Origin: Kibdelosporangium philippinense | GTDB lineage: Bacteria > Actinomycetota > Actinomycetes > Mycobacteriales > Pseudonocardiaceae | DNA: 64,000 nucleotides | Assembly (NCBI RefSeq): GCF_021390435.2 | Contig: NZ_JAJVCN010000004.1 | Coordinates: 662,501-726,500, forward strand | Direction of reading: 5' to 3' | Part shown: positions 18,399 through 27,214 of the stretch, in pieces | How positions within the stretch are numbered: position 1 is the stretch's first letter | How the letters are laid out: each line of letters starts with the position of its first letter | Made by a program: the position numbers and the translations under genes | Notes under the pieces: model-generated | The model's database searches: none | The model's input: the letters and a program-made list of their open reading frames with translations, nothing else | Told to the model about the DNA's origin: nothing

Positions 18399-19354
18399 GC
18401 GCGGGCGCGACCACTGGCGTGAGCATGTTGCGGCAAGCCCTGGCCGACTACCTGCGCTTGCGCCGGGCTCTGGGGTCCACATTGGACCGCGCGGAGAAAC
18501 TGCTGGCACAGTTCGTCACCTACCTAGAACAGCACGACGCGGACGTGGTCACTGTGGAGCACGCGGTGGCGTGGGCCACGCTGCCGGGCGGAAGTGGTTG
18601 GTGGCACGCACTGCGTCTGATCGCAGTACGACGGTTCGCCGTTTACCTGCGCAACCTCGACGACCGCACTCAGATCCCACCACCCGGGTTGCTTGCTCAT
18701 GGCAAACACCGGGCTACGCCATACTTGTACTCCAGCAGGGAGATCGACGCCCTGATCGCGGCGGCCCGCATGCTGCCCACCCCGATCGCGGCGGCCACCT
18801 ACCCTGCGATGATCGGTCTGCTCGCGGTCACCGGTATGCGATTCAGCGAGGCGATCGCCTTGGACGTCACAGACTTCGACGACCACAGCGAGACGGTGAT
18901 CGTCCGGGCGGGCAAGTTTGGCAAGAGCCGCCTGCTCCCGGTGCATGCCACCACAGCCGACGGGTTGCGTCACTATCTGGTCCAACGCCAGCGGCTCCTG
19001 CGCACGAGGAAACTCGCTGACCGCGATGTCCTGTTCATCTCCGCGGCCGGCACCCGCCTGGATCACAGTGCGGCACAGAAGAAGTGGCGCACGATCCGGG
19101 ACCTGGCAGGACTGACGCCGCGATCGGCCAACTGCCGACCCCGCATTCACGACCTTCGCCACAGTTTCGCCGTCGCGACTCTGCTGGACTGCTACCGCCG
19201 CGGCGCGGACATACCTACCATGCTGCCCACGCTGTCGACCTACCTCGGCCATGTCGATCCCAAGAGCACCTATTGGTACCTCTCGGCAGCACCGGAACTG
19301 CTGCAACTGGCCAGCCAACGCCTGGACACCTACCTGACAGCGGGTGACACGTGA
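18395..19354 (+). CDS. Tyrosine recombinase 2 of triad
   Basis: A 319-residue recombinase with VTGMRFSEAIALDV (Arg I), a GKFGKSRLLPVH segment (Lys), IHDLRHSFAVATLL (HxxR) and YLGHVDPKSTYWYLS (His and Tyr). The core-binding domain begins at about residue 10 (LADYLRLRRALG). It overlaps recombinase 1 and recombinase 3 by 4 bp on each side. All catalytic residues are present, so it should be active. Confidence 0.9.
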   Translation: MSAGATTGVSMLRQALADYLRLRRALGSTLDRAEKLLAQFVTYLEQHDADVVTVEHAVAWATLPGGSGWWHALRLIAVRRFAVYLRNLDDRTQIPPPGLLAHGKHRATPYLYSSREIDALIAAARMLPTPIAAATYPAMIGLLAVTGMRFSEAIALDVTDFDDHSETVIVRAGKFGKSRLLPVHATTADGLRHYLVQRQRLLRTRKLADRDVLFISAAGTRLDHSAAQKKWRTIRDLAGLTPRSANCRPRIHDLRHSFAVATLLDCYRRGADIPTMLPTLSTYLGHVDPKSTYWYLSAAPELLQLASQRLDTYLTAGDT

Positions 19355-20339
19355 GCGCACTGGCCCCCACGCTGCAAGCGTTCTTCACCGACCGGCTGAT
19401 CCGGCAACGTCAAGCCAGCCCGCACACCATTGCCGCCTACCGCGACGCGTTCAAACTGTTGCTGGCCTTCACTTGCCATCGCACCGGCAGCACACCATCC
19501 CGGTTGCGGATCGAGGAGCTGACCGCTCCGCTGATCGGCGATTTCCTCAACCATCTAGAGACCGAGCGCGGCAACAGCGTCCGCACCCGCAACGCTCGCC
19601 TGGCTGCCATCCACTCACTGTTCCGCTACGCCGCGCTGCGCCATCCCGACCACGCCGACTCGATCCAACGCGTGCTCGCGATCCCACCCAAACGGTTCGA
19701 CCGCGCTATCGTCACCTACCTCACCGAACCCGAGATCGACGCGCTGCTGCAAGCCCCAGACCGGAACACCTGGACCGGCCGCCGCGACCGGACCATGCTC
19801 GCGGTGGCGATCCAAACAGGGCTACGCGCCTCCGAGCTGACCACATTGACTATCAGTGACGTTCACCTGGGCACCGGAGCTCATATCAGCTGCCACGGCA
19901 AGGGCCGCAAACAGCGCATCACCCCCTTGACCAGCGGCACCGTCACCATGCTTCGCACCTGGCTGGCCGAGCGCGCAGCCAGCCCACCGATCCAGTGTTT
20001 CCTACCAGCCGCGGCCGTCAGCTCAGCCGCGATGCCCTGGAACGACGCGTCACAAAACACGCCCGCGCAGCCACACAAGCATGTCCCACACTGACCGGCA
20101 AGAAGATCTCGCCGCACGTGCTACGGCACTCCACCGCCATGCGACTGTTGAACGCCGGCGTTGACACCACCGTCATCGCTCTCTGGCTCGGCCACGAAAG
20201 CGTTGCCACTACACAGATTTACGTTCACGCCGACCTCGCACTGAAAGAACGCGCCCTTGCTCGCACCGCCCCGATCGAAGCAACTCCAGGCCGCTACCAG
20301 CCAACTGACACGATCATGGCGTTCCTTGACAACCTGTGA
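19351..20339 (+). pseudogene. Tyrosine recombinase 3 of triad, frameshifted
   Basis: The first frame (from GTG 19351) carries the core-binding domain and QTGLRASELTTL (Arg I), then loses homology after AASPPIQ at about 19998. The following frame from 19995 continues VFPTSRGRQLSRDAL, then PHVLRHSTAMRLLNAG (HxxR) and LGHESVATTQIYVHAD (His and Tyr) to the stop at 20339. Joined, they make a full-length ~330-residue recombinase, so one small indel near 19996 breaks the gene. No classic slippery heptamer is visible there. A sequencing error or programmed shift cannot be excluded. Confidence 0.75.
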
Positions 20340-20420
20340 TTATGTTGAACCGCAATCTTCGATCGGCCGCGTCACACCCTGATACCAACACCAGACAGCA
20401 TAACGGGATAGTCCGCATAA

Positions 20421-20452
20421 GACGACTTATGTCGATATCGGCATAAGTCGTC
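20421..20452. repeat. Right terminal palindrome (attR-like)
   Basis: GACGAC (20421-20426) pairs with GTCGTC (20447-20452) around the inverted form of the same core found at the left end. The core is conserved but the six-base arms differ from GATGCC/GGCATC at the left while staying perfectly complementary. Confidence 0.85.
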
Positions 20453-20952
20453 TCCGGTCCATAACTCGTTGGGGCGGGCGGCTTCGAACCGGCCGAACAC
20501 CGACGGGCCAGCATCGGCGGCGGGGCCGGTCAGGCCGAGGCGGGTGAAATGGCGCTGCAAGGTGCGCTCGTCCGGCGACCAGCCCAGCTGCGCGCGCAGG
20601 ATCCGGCGGATCCCGGCCGCGGTCCGCTCCGGATTCTCCCGCCGCAACGCCACCGCCAGCTCCATCACCTCGACCGGGGTGCGCTGATGAGTCTGGCGGG
20701 GACTGGGCACCAGCGCGTCGAACCCGCCAGCCCGCCAGTCCCGGATCCAGCGATCCAGGGTCTGACGCGATACCCGTGTCTTTCGGCCGAATGGATCGGT
20801 GTGCTCGGCTGCCGCGATCGCCCGCACCAGCCGGCCCGTTCTTTCGTCGAGTGCGCCTCATCCGCGGCCTCGCGGATGAGTTGATAGCGAAACAGTCCGA
20901 TCGCCCGCGCTCGATCGGTGCGCACCTGTTGTTCATCGTCGGCTGGCGTCAC
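20453..20952 (-). pseudogene. IS481-type transposase, N-terminal part, frameshifted and cut by the recombinase element
   Basis: From GTG 20952 (GGAGG upstream) the frame reads TPADDEQQVRTDRARAIGLFRYQLIREA, then a one-base shift near 20838 moves the match to a second frame with RAIAAAEHTDPFGRKTRVSRQTLDRWIRDWRAGGFDALVP. That is the helix-turn-helix region of integrase-type IS transposases. It ends at ELWTGD, just where the rve catalytic domain (normally WTGDALHGP) should begin, because the recombinase element starts there. It lies 97 bp after the DUF6431 gene, the usual arrangement in this IS type. Confidence 0.8.
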
Positions 20953-21048
20953 GCCGGTGCCCCTCCATTGCTCGTTCCACAAAGGACGAGCCGAAAAGGA
21001 CCACGAATGATCACCCCCGCGGCAGAGGCAACTCGTGTTGATCCACAA

Positions 21049-21621
21049 TCACGGCCAGCCCGGAGCCAGCAGCCGCCCGCCCGAGATCGCCACCGCCAGT
21101 TCCCATACCGACACCATGGGCAGCACGAACCGCCGGGCCGCAGCCCGCGCTGCCGCCTCGATCGCGCACAGCGCGTCCGCACACGAGCTTGCCGCCGGCT
21201 CGGGCATCACCGGGTCCGGATCCAACGCCCGCAACCACACCGTGAACACACCCCGCACCGGCTCGGCCCGCCCGGCAAACCGGCGGATCCAGCCCCGCAC
21301 CGTGTCCACCGGCCTGCTCAACGCCGCAGCGATCGACCGATACCCGCCACCGGCAGCCTTCGCCGCCAACGCCGACCCGATCACCACCGCCGCGTCCGCC
21401 CGCCGCACCAGCAGCACTACCGGCAACAACACATGCGTCACCCCACAACCGGCGCATCGCGACCGGCGTGGCCGCACCCGCACCGGGCCGTGCGGACCGC
21501 GGACCGTCCGTTCCCGACCATGACCCCAACCGGTCAGCATCCCGCCGCAGCCTGGACAGGCCAGCCGTCCACTCACAAGCCGACGCTCGACGGCGTCCGC
21601 GTCCACCTCTACCGTGACCAC
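21049..21621 (-). CDS. DUF6431 zinc-ribbon helix-turn-helix protein of an IS481-type element
   Basis: A 190-residue protein with zinc-ribbon pairs LACPGCGG and SRCAGCGVTHVLLP, then a helix-turn-helix IAAALSRPVDTVRGWIRRF. This is the small accessory protein that precedes the transposase in many actinobacterial IS481-like elements. GTG 21621 is preferred as start because GGAGG lies about 4 nt upstream and the N-terminal extension to 21750 is low quality. It is probably intact, but its transposase partner is broken. Confidence 0.75.
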   Translation of the reverse strand: MVTVEVDADAVERRLVSGRLACPGCGGMLTGWGHGRERTVRGPHGPVRVRPRRSRCAGCGVTHVLLPVVLLVRRADAAVVIGSALAAKAAGGGYRSIAAALSRPVDTVRGWIRRFAGRAEPVRGVFTVWLRALDPDPVMPEPAASSCADALCAIEAAARAAARRFVLPMVSVWELAVAISGGRLLAPGWP

Positions 21622-21768
21622 AGCGCCTCCGAGCGCCACCGCACGGCCCTCCCGCGGGACTCCGGCAAGAGACACGGGAGGGCCGTCGCCTACACCGACG
21701 TGCTCACCGTGCCGCCGAACACGATCAACAGCAACCAACCCGCGCCGCACACCAACCCATGCTCACGC

Positions 21769-22656
21769 TCAACGCCGGAGCCCTACCCACAGGTGCTCAT
21801 CTTCAACGCCGCCGAACAGCCTGCCCCGCACCTGCAGGGTGACCCTGCGACGTACCTCGGTGAGGGCCTGGTTGGCCAACTGCACGAGATGAAAGTGGTC
21901 CACGACCAGCCTGGCCTGCGGTAACGCGGCACGGGCCGCGGCCTTGAAAACCGTGCACATATCGATCGCCACGACCCGGACGCCCTGACGCCAGGCCTCA
22001 TCCCACTGGGTGAGCCAGTCCCGCACGGCCACACTGGTGCGGCCCTCGACCTGCCCGAGCAGCCCCTGCCCGCCCGCCAGGTCCACGAACCCGACATGCC
22101 AGCGATCCACCGTGATCTCCCAGCACTGCTGTTCGTCGTTCCAGGTCCATTGTGGACGGCCCCGGCGGATCTCGTCGATCCCCAGCACCGCCACCGGTTG
22201 CGGCTTGTCCGGCAGCACCGCCGTGGCGTGTGCGGTGAACGCGGCCGAGACCACCGGCCAGGACAGGCCGTGATCACGCGCGGCTTGCACGATCGTGCGC
22301 CCACCATCGGCCACCGCCGCACCGGCCGCCTGCCGCAACCGAGTGGTCACCCGGGCTCGAGCCGGAATCTCCCCGATCGCCTCGGTGAACGTCTTCCTGT
22401 CGCATCCCTGCTGGTCACAGTGCCACCGACGCTTACACCACCGCAGCTCGACAGGCCGGCCGGCCACCGGCAGATCTCTCGGGCTGGTCGTCACCCACCC
22501 CTTGACCCGCCTCGCCCGCACTCCACATCCCGGGCAGATACAAGCCTGCTCGTCCGCGGTAACCAGGTGCACGACCGGCCCATCATGTACTGCGTCCTCG
22601 ACCCGAACGACAGCCAGACCGGCAAGGCCCAGCAGACGGGTCGTATCGTTGACCAT
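21769..22656 (-). pseudogene. ISL3-family transposase, C-terminally truncated
   Basis: About 295 residues with the ISL3 zinc-binding segments CICPGCGVRARRVKGW and CKRRWHCDQQGC, the first catalytic Asp in VLGIDEIRRGR, and the second in VVAIDMCTVFKAAARAALP followed by LVVDHFHLVQLANQ. The usual C-terminal ~120 residues with the catalytic Glu are missing; the frame ends in VGLRR beside the IS481-type element. ATG 22656 is taken as start. The sequence GGCTCTTCGAATTTGACCGG, read inward from 22789, looks like the ISL3 left terminal repeat. Confidence 0.8.
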
Positions 22657-22792
22657 GCCCGTGGCTCTTCTGTTGTGATCGTTCTGCTTCGACAACAGAC
22701 ATGATCACTCACAGAGTCACGGGCCCTTGCCACTGGCTGCCCCCAGCAACATCACGACCAGTTCAAACCCCGGTCAAATTCGAAGAGCCGCC

Positions 22793-23110
22793 ATGTCGTG
22801 ATCGACATGTGCGCTGTGTTCAAGGCCGCTGTCGCCGTCGCTGTCACCACCGCGCTGCCGCACGCAACGCTCGTGGTCGACAACTTTCACGTGGTGCAGC
22901 TGGCCAACGCGGTGATCGACAAGGTCCGAGCTCGGCGCACTGTGCAGGCCCGGGGGCGTCGCGGCCGGAGCGGTGACCGGGAATGGGACCTGCGCAACAA
23001 GCTCAAGGCCAACGTCGAGAACCGCTCCCGCGACACGATCCACGACATGGTCGGCGAGCTGGCTGATCTGGACGAGATCGGCCCTGCGGTGTTGGCCGCC
23101 TGGGTGGCCT
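22793..23110 (+). pseudogene. Internal fragment of a second ISL3-family transposase
   Basis: Reads VIDMCAVFKAAVAVAVTTALP and VVDNFHVVQLANAVIDKVRAR, matching the region around the second catalytic Asp, then RGRSGDREWDLRNKLKANVEN up to AAWVA, where homology stops. Both ends are missing. It is on the opposite strand to the neighbouring ISL3 copy and begins directly at that copy's terminal repeat, so one ISL3 element appears to have inserted into another. Confidence 0.75.
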
Positions 23111-23285
23111 TATACACCGACAGCCTGCCCCTTGCCCATGGGGCGCAGCATAAGACTTTCGGGCATTCCTGTTTGTTCGAAAGTGTAGACTTGTCAGATC
23201 TAAATCGCCGATTTAGAAGCGTGCCCGTAAGATCGTTTGGAGCAATAGAGGGACTGTTGTTTCTTGTTGATCGGAGGGGCAAGAT

Positions 23286-23459
23286 TTGTTTACCCGCCGT
23301 GTCATCTGTGCGCTCCTCGTGACATTTCTGTCATTAGGTGGTCTGACTGTCATGTCGGGCCGGGCATTCGCAGCAATCACCGCCGCTACTGGATTGCTGG
23401 TCCAGCCCGCGTCAGCCACGCTCGTACTCACCCATTTCGAAAGAGTTCGACACACGTGA
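23286..23459 (+). CDS. Possible very small secreted protein
   Basis: TTG 23286 is preceded by GGAGGGG at about 7 nt. The 57-residue product begins MFTRRVICALLVTFLSLGGL, a clear signal-peptide-like N-terminus (basic n-region, hydrophobic core, then GRAFA). No family is recognised. Its stop overlaps a GTG at 23456 that opens a 43-codon frame ending at 23587 (KVAVITSLNWVNLRLW), and that frame in turn overlaps the next gene. Small size makes the call tentative. Confidence 0.4.
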   Translation: MFTRRVICALLVTFLSLGGLTVMSGRAFAAITAATGLLVQPASATLVLTHFERVRHT

Positions 23460-23579
23460 AAGTCGCTGTGATTACGTCACTGAACTGGGTAAACTTACGG
23501 CTGTGGACCCGTCCGGACGGTGATCCCGAGTCCTTCGTATTATTCCTGAATTACTCCAATGACAGTGAAGGAGACGGCG

Positions 23580-23975
23580 TTGAGTAGGCGTTCTGGTTGG
23601 CGAGTCGCAGGTCGGAGCATCTTGGCAGTGGTTATGGCGGCAGGGACATTGTCGCTTGGCGTTGGCTCAGCCAACGCGGAACCGTCATGCCCGAGTGGGA
23701 GCACGGCGTGTGTCTGGGAGAGCCAGGGATACACCCAGCGTGTTATCTATTTCGGCAACGCTCGTGAAGAGCGGAGGATGAAGAGCCGCAAGATCGGCGC
23801 GTTCGACGACATGGACAACCGGATCTCGTCTCTGATAAGCACGTACGACGGCCATCTCTGCTTCTACGACCTCGAGGATTTCGGCGGCGTGGAGTTCAAG
23901 ATCGGCCCGAAGGAAAAGTGGGCGACCATACCATGGTGGATCGACAACAAAATCTCGTCCTTCAAGGTGTGTTGA
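23580..23975 (+). CDS. Secreted small beta/gamma-crystallin-like (peptidase inhibitor I36-type) protein
   Basis: A 131-residue secreted protein. The signal peptide runs SRRSGWRVAGRSILAVVMAA to about GSANA, and the mature part opens EPSCPSGSTACVWE. CxxGxxC-W-E followed by an FGNA/FDDMDNRISSL segment is the pattern of I36/streptomycete inhibitor-type and beta/gamma-crystallin folds. Two further Cys (LCFYDLEDFGG and the final VC) suggest two disulfides. TTG 23580 is preferred over ATG 23559 because AAGGAG lies 6 nt before it, within what would otherwise be coding sequence. Confidence 0.7.
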   Translation: MSRRSGWRVAGRSILAVVMAAGTLSLGVGSANAEPSCPSGSTACVWESQGYTQRVIYFGNAREERRMKSRKIGAFDDMDNRISSLISTYDGHLCFYDLEDFGGVEFKIGPKEKWATIPWWIDNKISSFKVC

Positions 23976-24145
23976 CTCTTCCGACTCCAGCGTCATACAG
24001 CTTGGCTTGGACGCCCGGCTAGTGATCTTTGGTCGCAGGCTTCTTCACATCTGTGTCAAGTTTCAGGCTGCGGGTGCGAGCCGGGCCCGGTGGGCATACA
24101 TAGCTACATGTAATAGGAGCACCTGACCAATCTGAGTCATTCTTA

Positions 24146-25028
24146 GAGCGTTATTCTGGCGACTTGATCACCTCAAAATAGGACAACGACCCCAGGCAAG
24201 TAAGATCGTTTTCCTCTCACAGAAGACAACTTACAGGCGGGGTCGTTGCGTTATCAGTCTACTACAGGGCTTGCTGCTGACCAGATCCAGGAGCTTGTCG
24301 CGCGCATCTGGCAGATCATCCAATGCCATGAGAACCAAGCGTGGCCTCCGACCGTGGGACTGTATCGCGCTGTCGTGATCACTTTGGTGTACGTCCGACA
24401 GAATCTGAACCAGGCGGCCGTGGGCGATCTGTTCGGCGTCAGTCAGTCGACCGTATCGCGGATCTATCGAGGCATTCTCCCATTGATTGGGCAGGCCCTG
24501 TGCCTGCACATTCCAAACCTCAAGGAGGCCATCCGCGGCCGGCTCGTCCTGGTCGACGGAACCGATGTCCCGACCGGCAACCGTGCTGGTCACGAAGACA
24601 ACTTCTCCGGCAAGCGGCGCCGCGCGGGGCTGAACATCCAGGTCGCCGCCGATACGGAGGGAGGCCTGCTGGGAATATCCGCCCCTCTGCCTGGCTCGAT
24701 GCATGACCGGAAAGCGTTCGCCGAGTGTGACTGGGAAGATCTTCTGGCCGAGACCTCAGTCATCGGTGACCCTGCCTATCAGGGCACTCACACGATTACG
24801 CCTCGCAAAAAGCCAAAGGGCGGCGAGCTCTCGGCTGGCGACAAGGTGAACAATAAATTCATCTCCTCACTTCGATCCGCCGTCGAGCGATGTATCGCGC
24901 ATATCAAGAACTGGAAGATGATTGCGACCGGCTATCGAGGACGCCTTTCCGAGCTCCCCAACATCATCCGGATCATCACATCGCTCGAGTTCTATCGACT
25001 CGGCTGGTAACCCTCATGAATAACGCTC
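24146..25028 (+). mobile_element. IS5-family-like element, copy 1
   Basis: 883 bp with terminal inverted repeats GAGCGTTATTC at the left (24146) and the same sequence read inward from 25028. It carries one intact transposase. A second copy lies inverted at 27197-29094. No clear target duplication is visible around this copy. Confidence 0.85.
24246..25010 (+). CDS. IS5-like DDE transposase (DDE_Tnp_4 type), copy 1
   Basis: A 254-residue transposase. The N-terminus has a helix-turn-helix region (LNQAAVGDLFGVSQSTVSRIYRG, quoted in part: GVSQSTVSRIYRG). The catalytic domain has LVLVDGTDVP (first Asp), VIGDPAYQG (second Asp) and SSLRSAVERCIAHIKNW (Glu). TTG 24246 is the only start that keeps the full N-terminus, with GGCGGGG upstream. 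It differs from copy 2 at one visible residue (KKPKGG versus KKPQGG). Confidence 0.9.
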   Translation: MRYQSTTGLAADQIQELVARIWQIIQCHENQAWPPTVGLYRAVVITLVYVRQNLNQAAVGDLFGVSQSTVSRIYRGILPLIGQALCLHIPNLKEAIRGRLVLVDGTDVPTGNRAGHEDNFSGKRRRAGLNIQVAADTEGGLLGISAPLPGSMHDRKAFAECDWEDLLAETSVIGDPAYQGTHTITPRKKPKGGELSAGDKVNNKFISSLRSAVERCIAHIKNWKMIATGYRGRLSELPNIIRIITSLEFYRLGW

Positions 25029-25150
25029 CCGGTAAAAGAAATGGTAAGATTTCAAACCGGTCGTCATCAAGTCGCGGCCGACATCGGCCTCGTCCATATC
25101 AACCTTGCTCACGGATGCACCAGCCTCCTACCCCACGAGGGCACAAGTGT

Positions 25151-25198
25151 CTAGTACGGCAGCCGCACCTTGTGATATTTGAGGTGTTGTCGCTGGTA
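25151..25198. repeat. 48-bp exact copy of the IS701 element end
   Basis: Identical to 10501-10548, including the CTAG tetranucleotide and the TACGGCAGCCGCACCTTGTG terminal repeat. Here it is a solo end joined to a fragment of an IS481-type transposase gene rather than to an IS701 transposase. Confidence 0.9.
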
Positions 25199-25560
25199 CC
25201 GTAGTGGTTCTGGGCTCGTTTGTGGGTGACCACGAGGTCGGTGGTGCGGGGGACGGTGGCCAGCAGGTGTGGTCCGTCGTGGACGTGGATGGTGGTCTCG
25301 TCCAGGCTGATGGTGAGGACTTTGCGGGCGTGCTGGCGGCCGATCAGGATGCGTTGACGGGCGACCATGATGCCGCCGCTGCTGGGGACGATTAGTTCGA
25401 CGGTGAGCGGCTGGGCTGCTGGTGGTCCGGCTGGTCGGGCTCCGCGCAGGGAGGCCACGGCCGGGGGGTCAGCGGGGCTGGCCATAGTGCGCAGCAGGGT
25501 GCGATCGGTCGGGTCGAGCACTGACATGACACCGGCTTCGAAACGCAGGATGACCCAGCG
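25199..25560 (-). pseudogene. C-terminal fragment of an IS481-type transposase
   Basis: On the minus strand the frame reads DPTDRTLLRTMASPADPP, then GGIMVARQRILIGRQHARKV, then VPRTTDLVVTHKRAQ. These are the small beta domain and basic tail found after the rve catalytic domain in actinobacterial IS481-like transposases. The catalytic domain itself is missing. The frame then runs into the IS701-type end. Whether it is the lost half of the copy at 20453-20952 cannot be told from the sequence. Confidence 0.7.
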
Positions 25561-25758
25561 GCCAGCCAGGGAGAACCCGACACCACCGCAGAAGCGGCGT
25601 CTGCTCGATGAGCCACCACACGGGATCTGGTGCTGGTGGCCTGGCGAGGCCAGTGGGGCAGGAGAATCTCCTCGTGGATGGCCTTCACCACGCCCGCGCG
25701 GCCGTCAAGGAATAATCTGGACCAGGACGTCGGCAATCGCCGACCTGCGTCTGCGTGG

Positions 25759-26961
25759 TCACACAGGGGCGAACTTCCGTAGCGGTGACCTGCACAGCCA
25801 CAAGGTGGGCAATGCTGCGCCGAGTGCGGAGATGGCCAGGGTTGGGGCCAGTCCGATGGCGCTGCCGAGTGCGCCGCCGAGCAGGGCGCCAAGTGGGCGG
25901 GTACCGAAGCTGACGGCCATGAAGGCCCCCCTGACCCTGGACCGCAGCTCGTCAGGGACCCGTGCGCTAAATATCGTGCCGACGCTGATGTCCCGGATGG
26001 CGTGCCCGAAGTCGACCACTACGTATGCCATCAGAATGAGCGCCGGCCAGCCAATCAGCGGGATTGTCAACAACGGCAACGAAGACAGCAGAACCCCGGA
26101 GGTCAAGGTTCTGCCAACGCCGATGCGGCGGGCCACGCGGGCGGCGGACGCGGACGCGAGCAGGCCGCCGACCGAACCGACCGCAAGTGACAGCCCGATT
26201 AGTGTGGGGCTCAGGTGCACCTGCTCGACCAGGTACAGCACTACTATCGCGCTGAACATCATCTGGAACAGGTTAGTCGTCGCAGTCACTGACAGGACTT
26301 CGCGGATATCTCGTGTGCGCGCAATGTACCTGAACCCCGCACCGACAGATGTCCGCTCTGTTGCCTGCGGTGGCTCAAGTACTCTGATTCCACCGATCAG
26401 GAACGCGGACACCAAGAACGACACCGCGTCGAGAAGCAACGCCCCCGGGGCCGATAATGCCGAGACAGCCATCCCGCCGAGAGCTGGACCAACCAGGAAT
26501 GCCAGGGATTTACTCCCCTCTGTTAGGGCCTGGCCCTCGACATACCGGTCCGGCGGTACCAACGCAACAAAAACGGTGTTCTCACTCACCGTGAAAAGCG
26601 TCGAGAAAATGCCAAACACGAAAACCGTGACGAATAGTTGCGTCATGGTTAGCACGTCGAATGCGTGGCTGATCCACAAGCTCCCCAATAGCGCGAGTCG
26701 GGCGACGTCGGATGCGATCATCACAGCCCGGCGTCGCCCGAAACGATCCGCGAGTACTCCTGCATGTACTGAGAAAAGCAGACTAGGAAACCATGCTAGG
26801 GCGGCGAGAATGCCCATTTCAGCAACACTGGCGTCAAGGGCGACCGCCGCAGTCAGTGGAACTGCGACTGTCGTCACCCCGTCCCCAATGACGGAAACGG
26901 TCGCGGCAAGCCATAGCCGCCGAAAACCACTCTCTCTGAGCAGTGGTGGAATTCTAACCAT
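25759..26961 (-). CDS. MFS exporter (DHA3/EntS-like)
   Basis: A 400-residue major facilitator protein with about 12 hydrophobic segments. Between TM2 and TM3 is the loop motif GVLADRFGRRRAV, typical of drug exporters, and the pattern of a conserved acid in TM1 (SVIGDGVTTVAVPL) fits the DHA3 family, which includes enterobactin and macrolide exporters. Substrate is unknown. ATG 26961 has AGGG about 6 nt upstream and is preferred to TTG 26985. It is the only intact passenger gene between the two inverted IS5-like copies. Confidence 0.85.
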   Translation of the reverse strand: MVRIPPLLRESGFRRLWLAATVSVIGDGVTTVAVPLTAAVALDASVAEMGILAALAWFPSLLFSVHAGVLADRFGRRRAVMIASDVARLALLGSLWISHAFDVLTMTQLFVTVFVFGIFSTLFTVSENTVFVALVPPDRYVEGQALTEGSKSLAFLVGPALGGMAVSALSAPGALLLDAVSFLVSAFLIGGIRVLEPPQATERTSVGAGFRYIARTRDIREVLSVTATTNLFQMMFSAIVVLYLVEQVHLSPTLIGLSLAVGSVGGLLASASAARVARRIGVGRTLTSGVLLSSLPLLTIPLIGWPALILMAYVVVDFGHAIRDISVGTIFSARVPDELRSRVRGAFMAVSFGTRPLGALLGGALGSAIGLAPTLAISALGAALPTLWLCRSPLRKFAPV

Positions 26962-27214
26962 GGTTGCCCTGTCTTGAACATACAATCAGTACGTCGAATT
27001 TCACCAGCCTGGGTTCTTGCCTCCTCCGCCCATGGACTCCCACCTCCCTTGAAGGCTTCCGTGTAAAAACAATGACAAGCTACCCGAGCGTCCCTAAACT
27101 GGCAACGTCTACCGCAAGGTAATGCCCGAACAAACATTCCACTCTGCCCGAAATTCCCTGAAAGGAAAGGTGAAGGTAACAATTATCTCAAAGGTAGAGC
27201 GTTATTCATGAGGG

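Larger units (their letters stand above)
17010..20446 (+). mobile_element. Tyrosine-recombinase triad element
   Basis: About 3.4 kb carrying three overlapping plus-strand tyrosine recombinases, bounded by matching inverted termini. Each end has three copies of a TTATGCCGAT-like motif with identical spacing of 26 and 17 bp: left 17010, 17036, 17053; right, on the minus strand, starting at 20446, 20420 and 20403. The outermost motif lies in a 32-bp hairpin-forming palindrome at each end (17004-17035 and 20421-20452). Elements with three consecutive recombinases are known in bacteria. Here the outer flanks are broken genes on both sides, consistent with insertion into an IS481-type transposase gene. 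Confidence 0.85.
25029..25758. other. Inter-IS segment with transposon debris
   Basis: Between IS5-like copy 1 and the MFS gene. It holds the 48-bp IS701 end (25151-25198) and a C-terminal transposase fragment. From about 25530 to 25758 I see no gene. Confidence 0.7.

Noticed and set aside
20776..21924. 382-residue plus-strand frame
   Set aside because: Shadow of the DUF6431 and IS481/ISL3 genes on the minus strand.
25367..26977. 536-residue plus-strand frame over the MFS gene
   Set aside because: Arg/Ser/Thr-rich antisense product; the minus strand encodes a clear 12-helix transporter.
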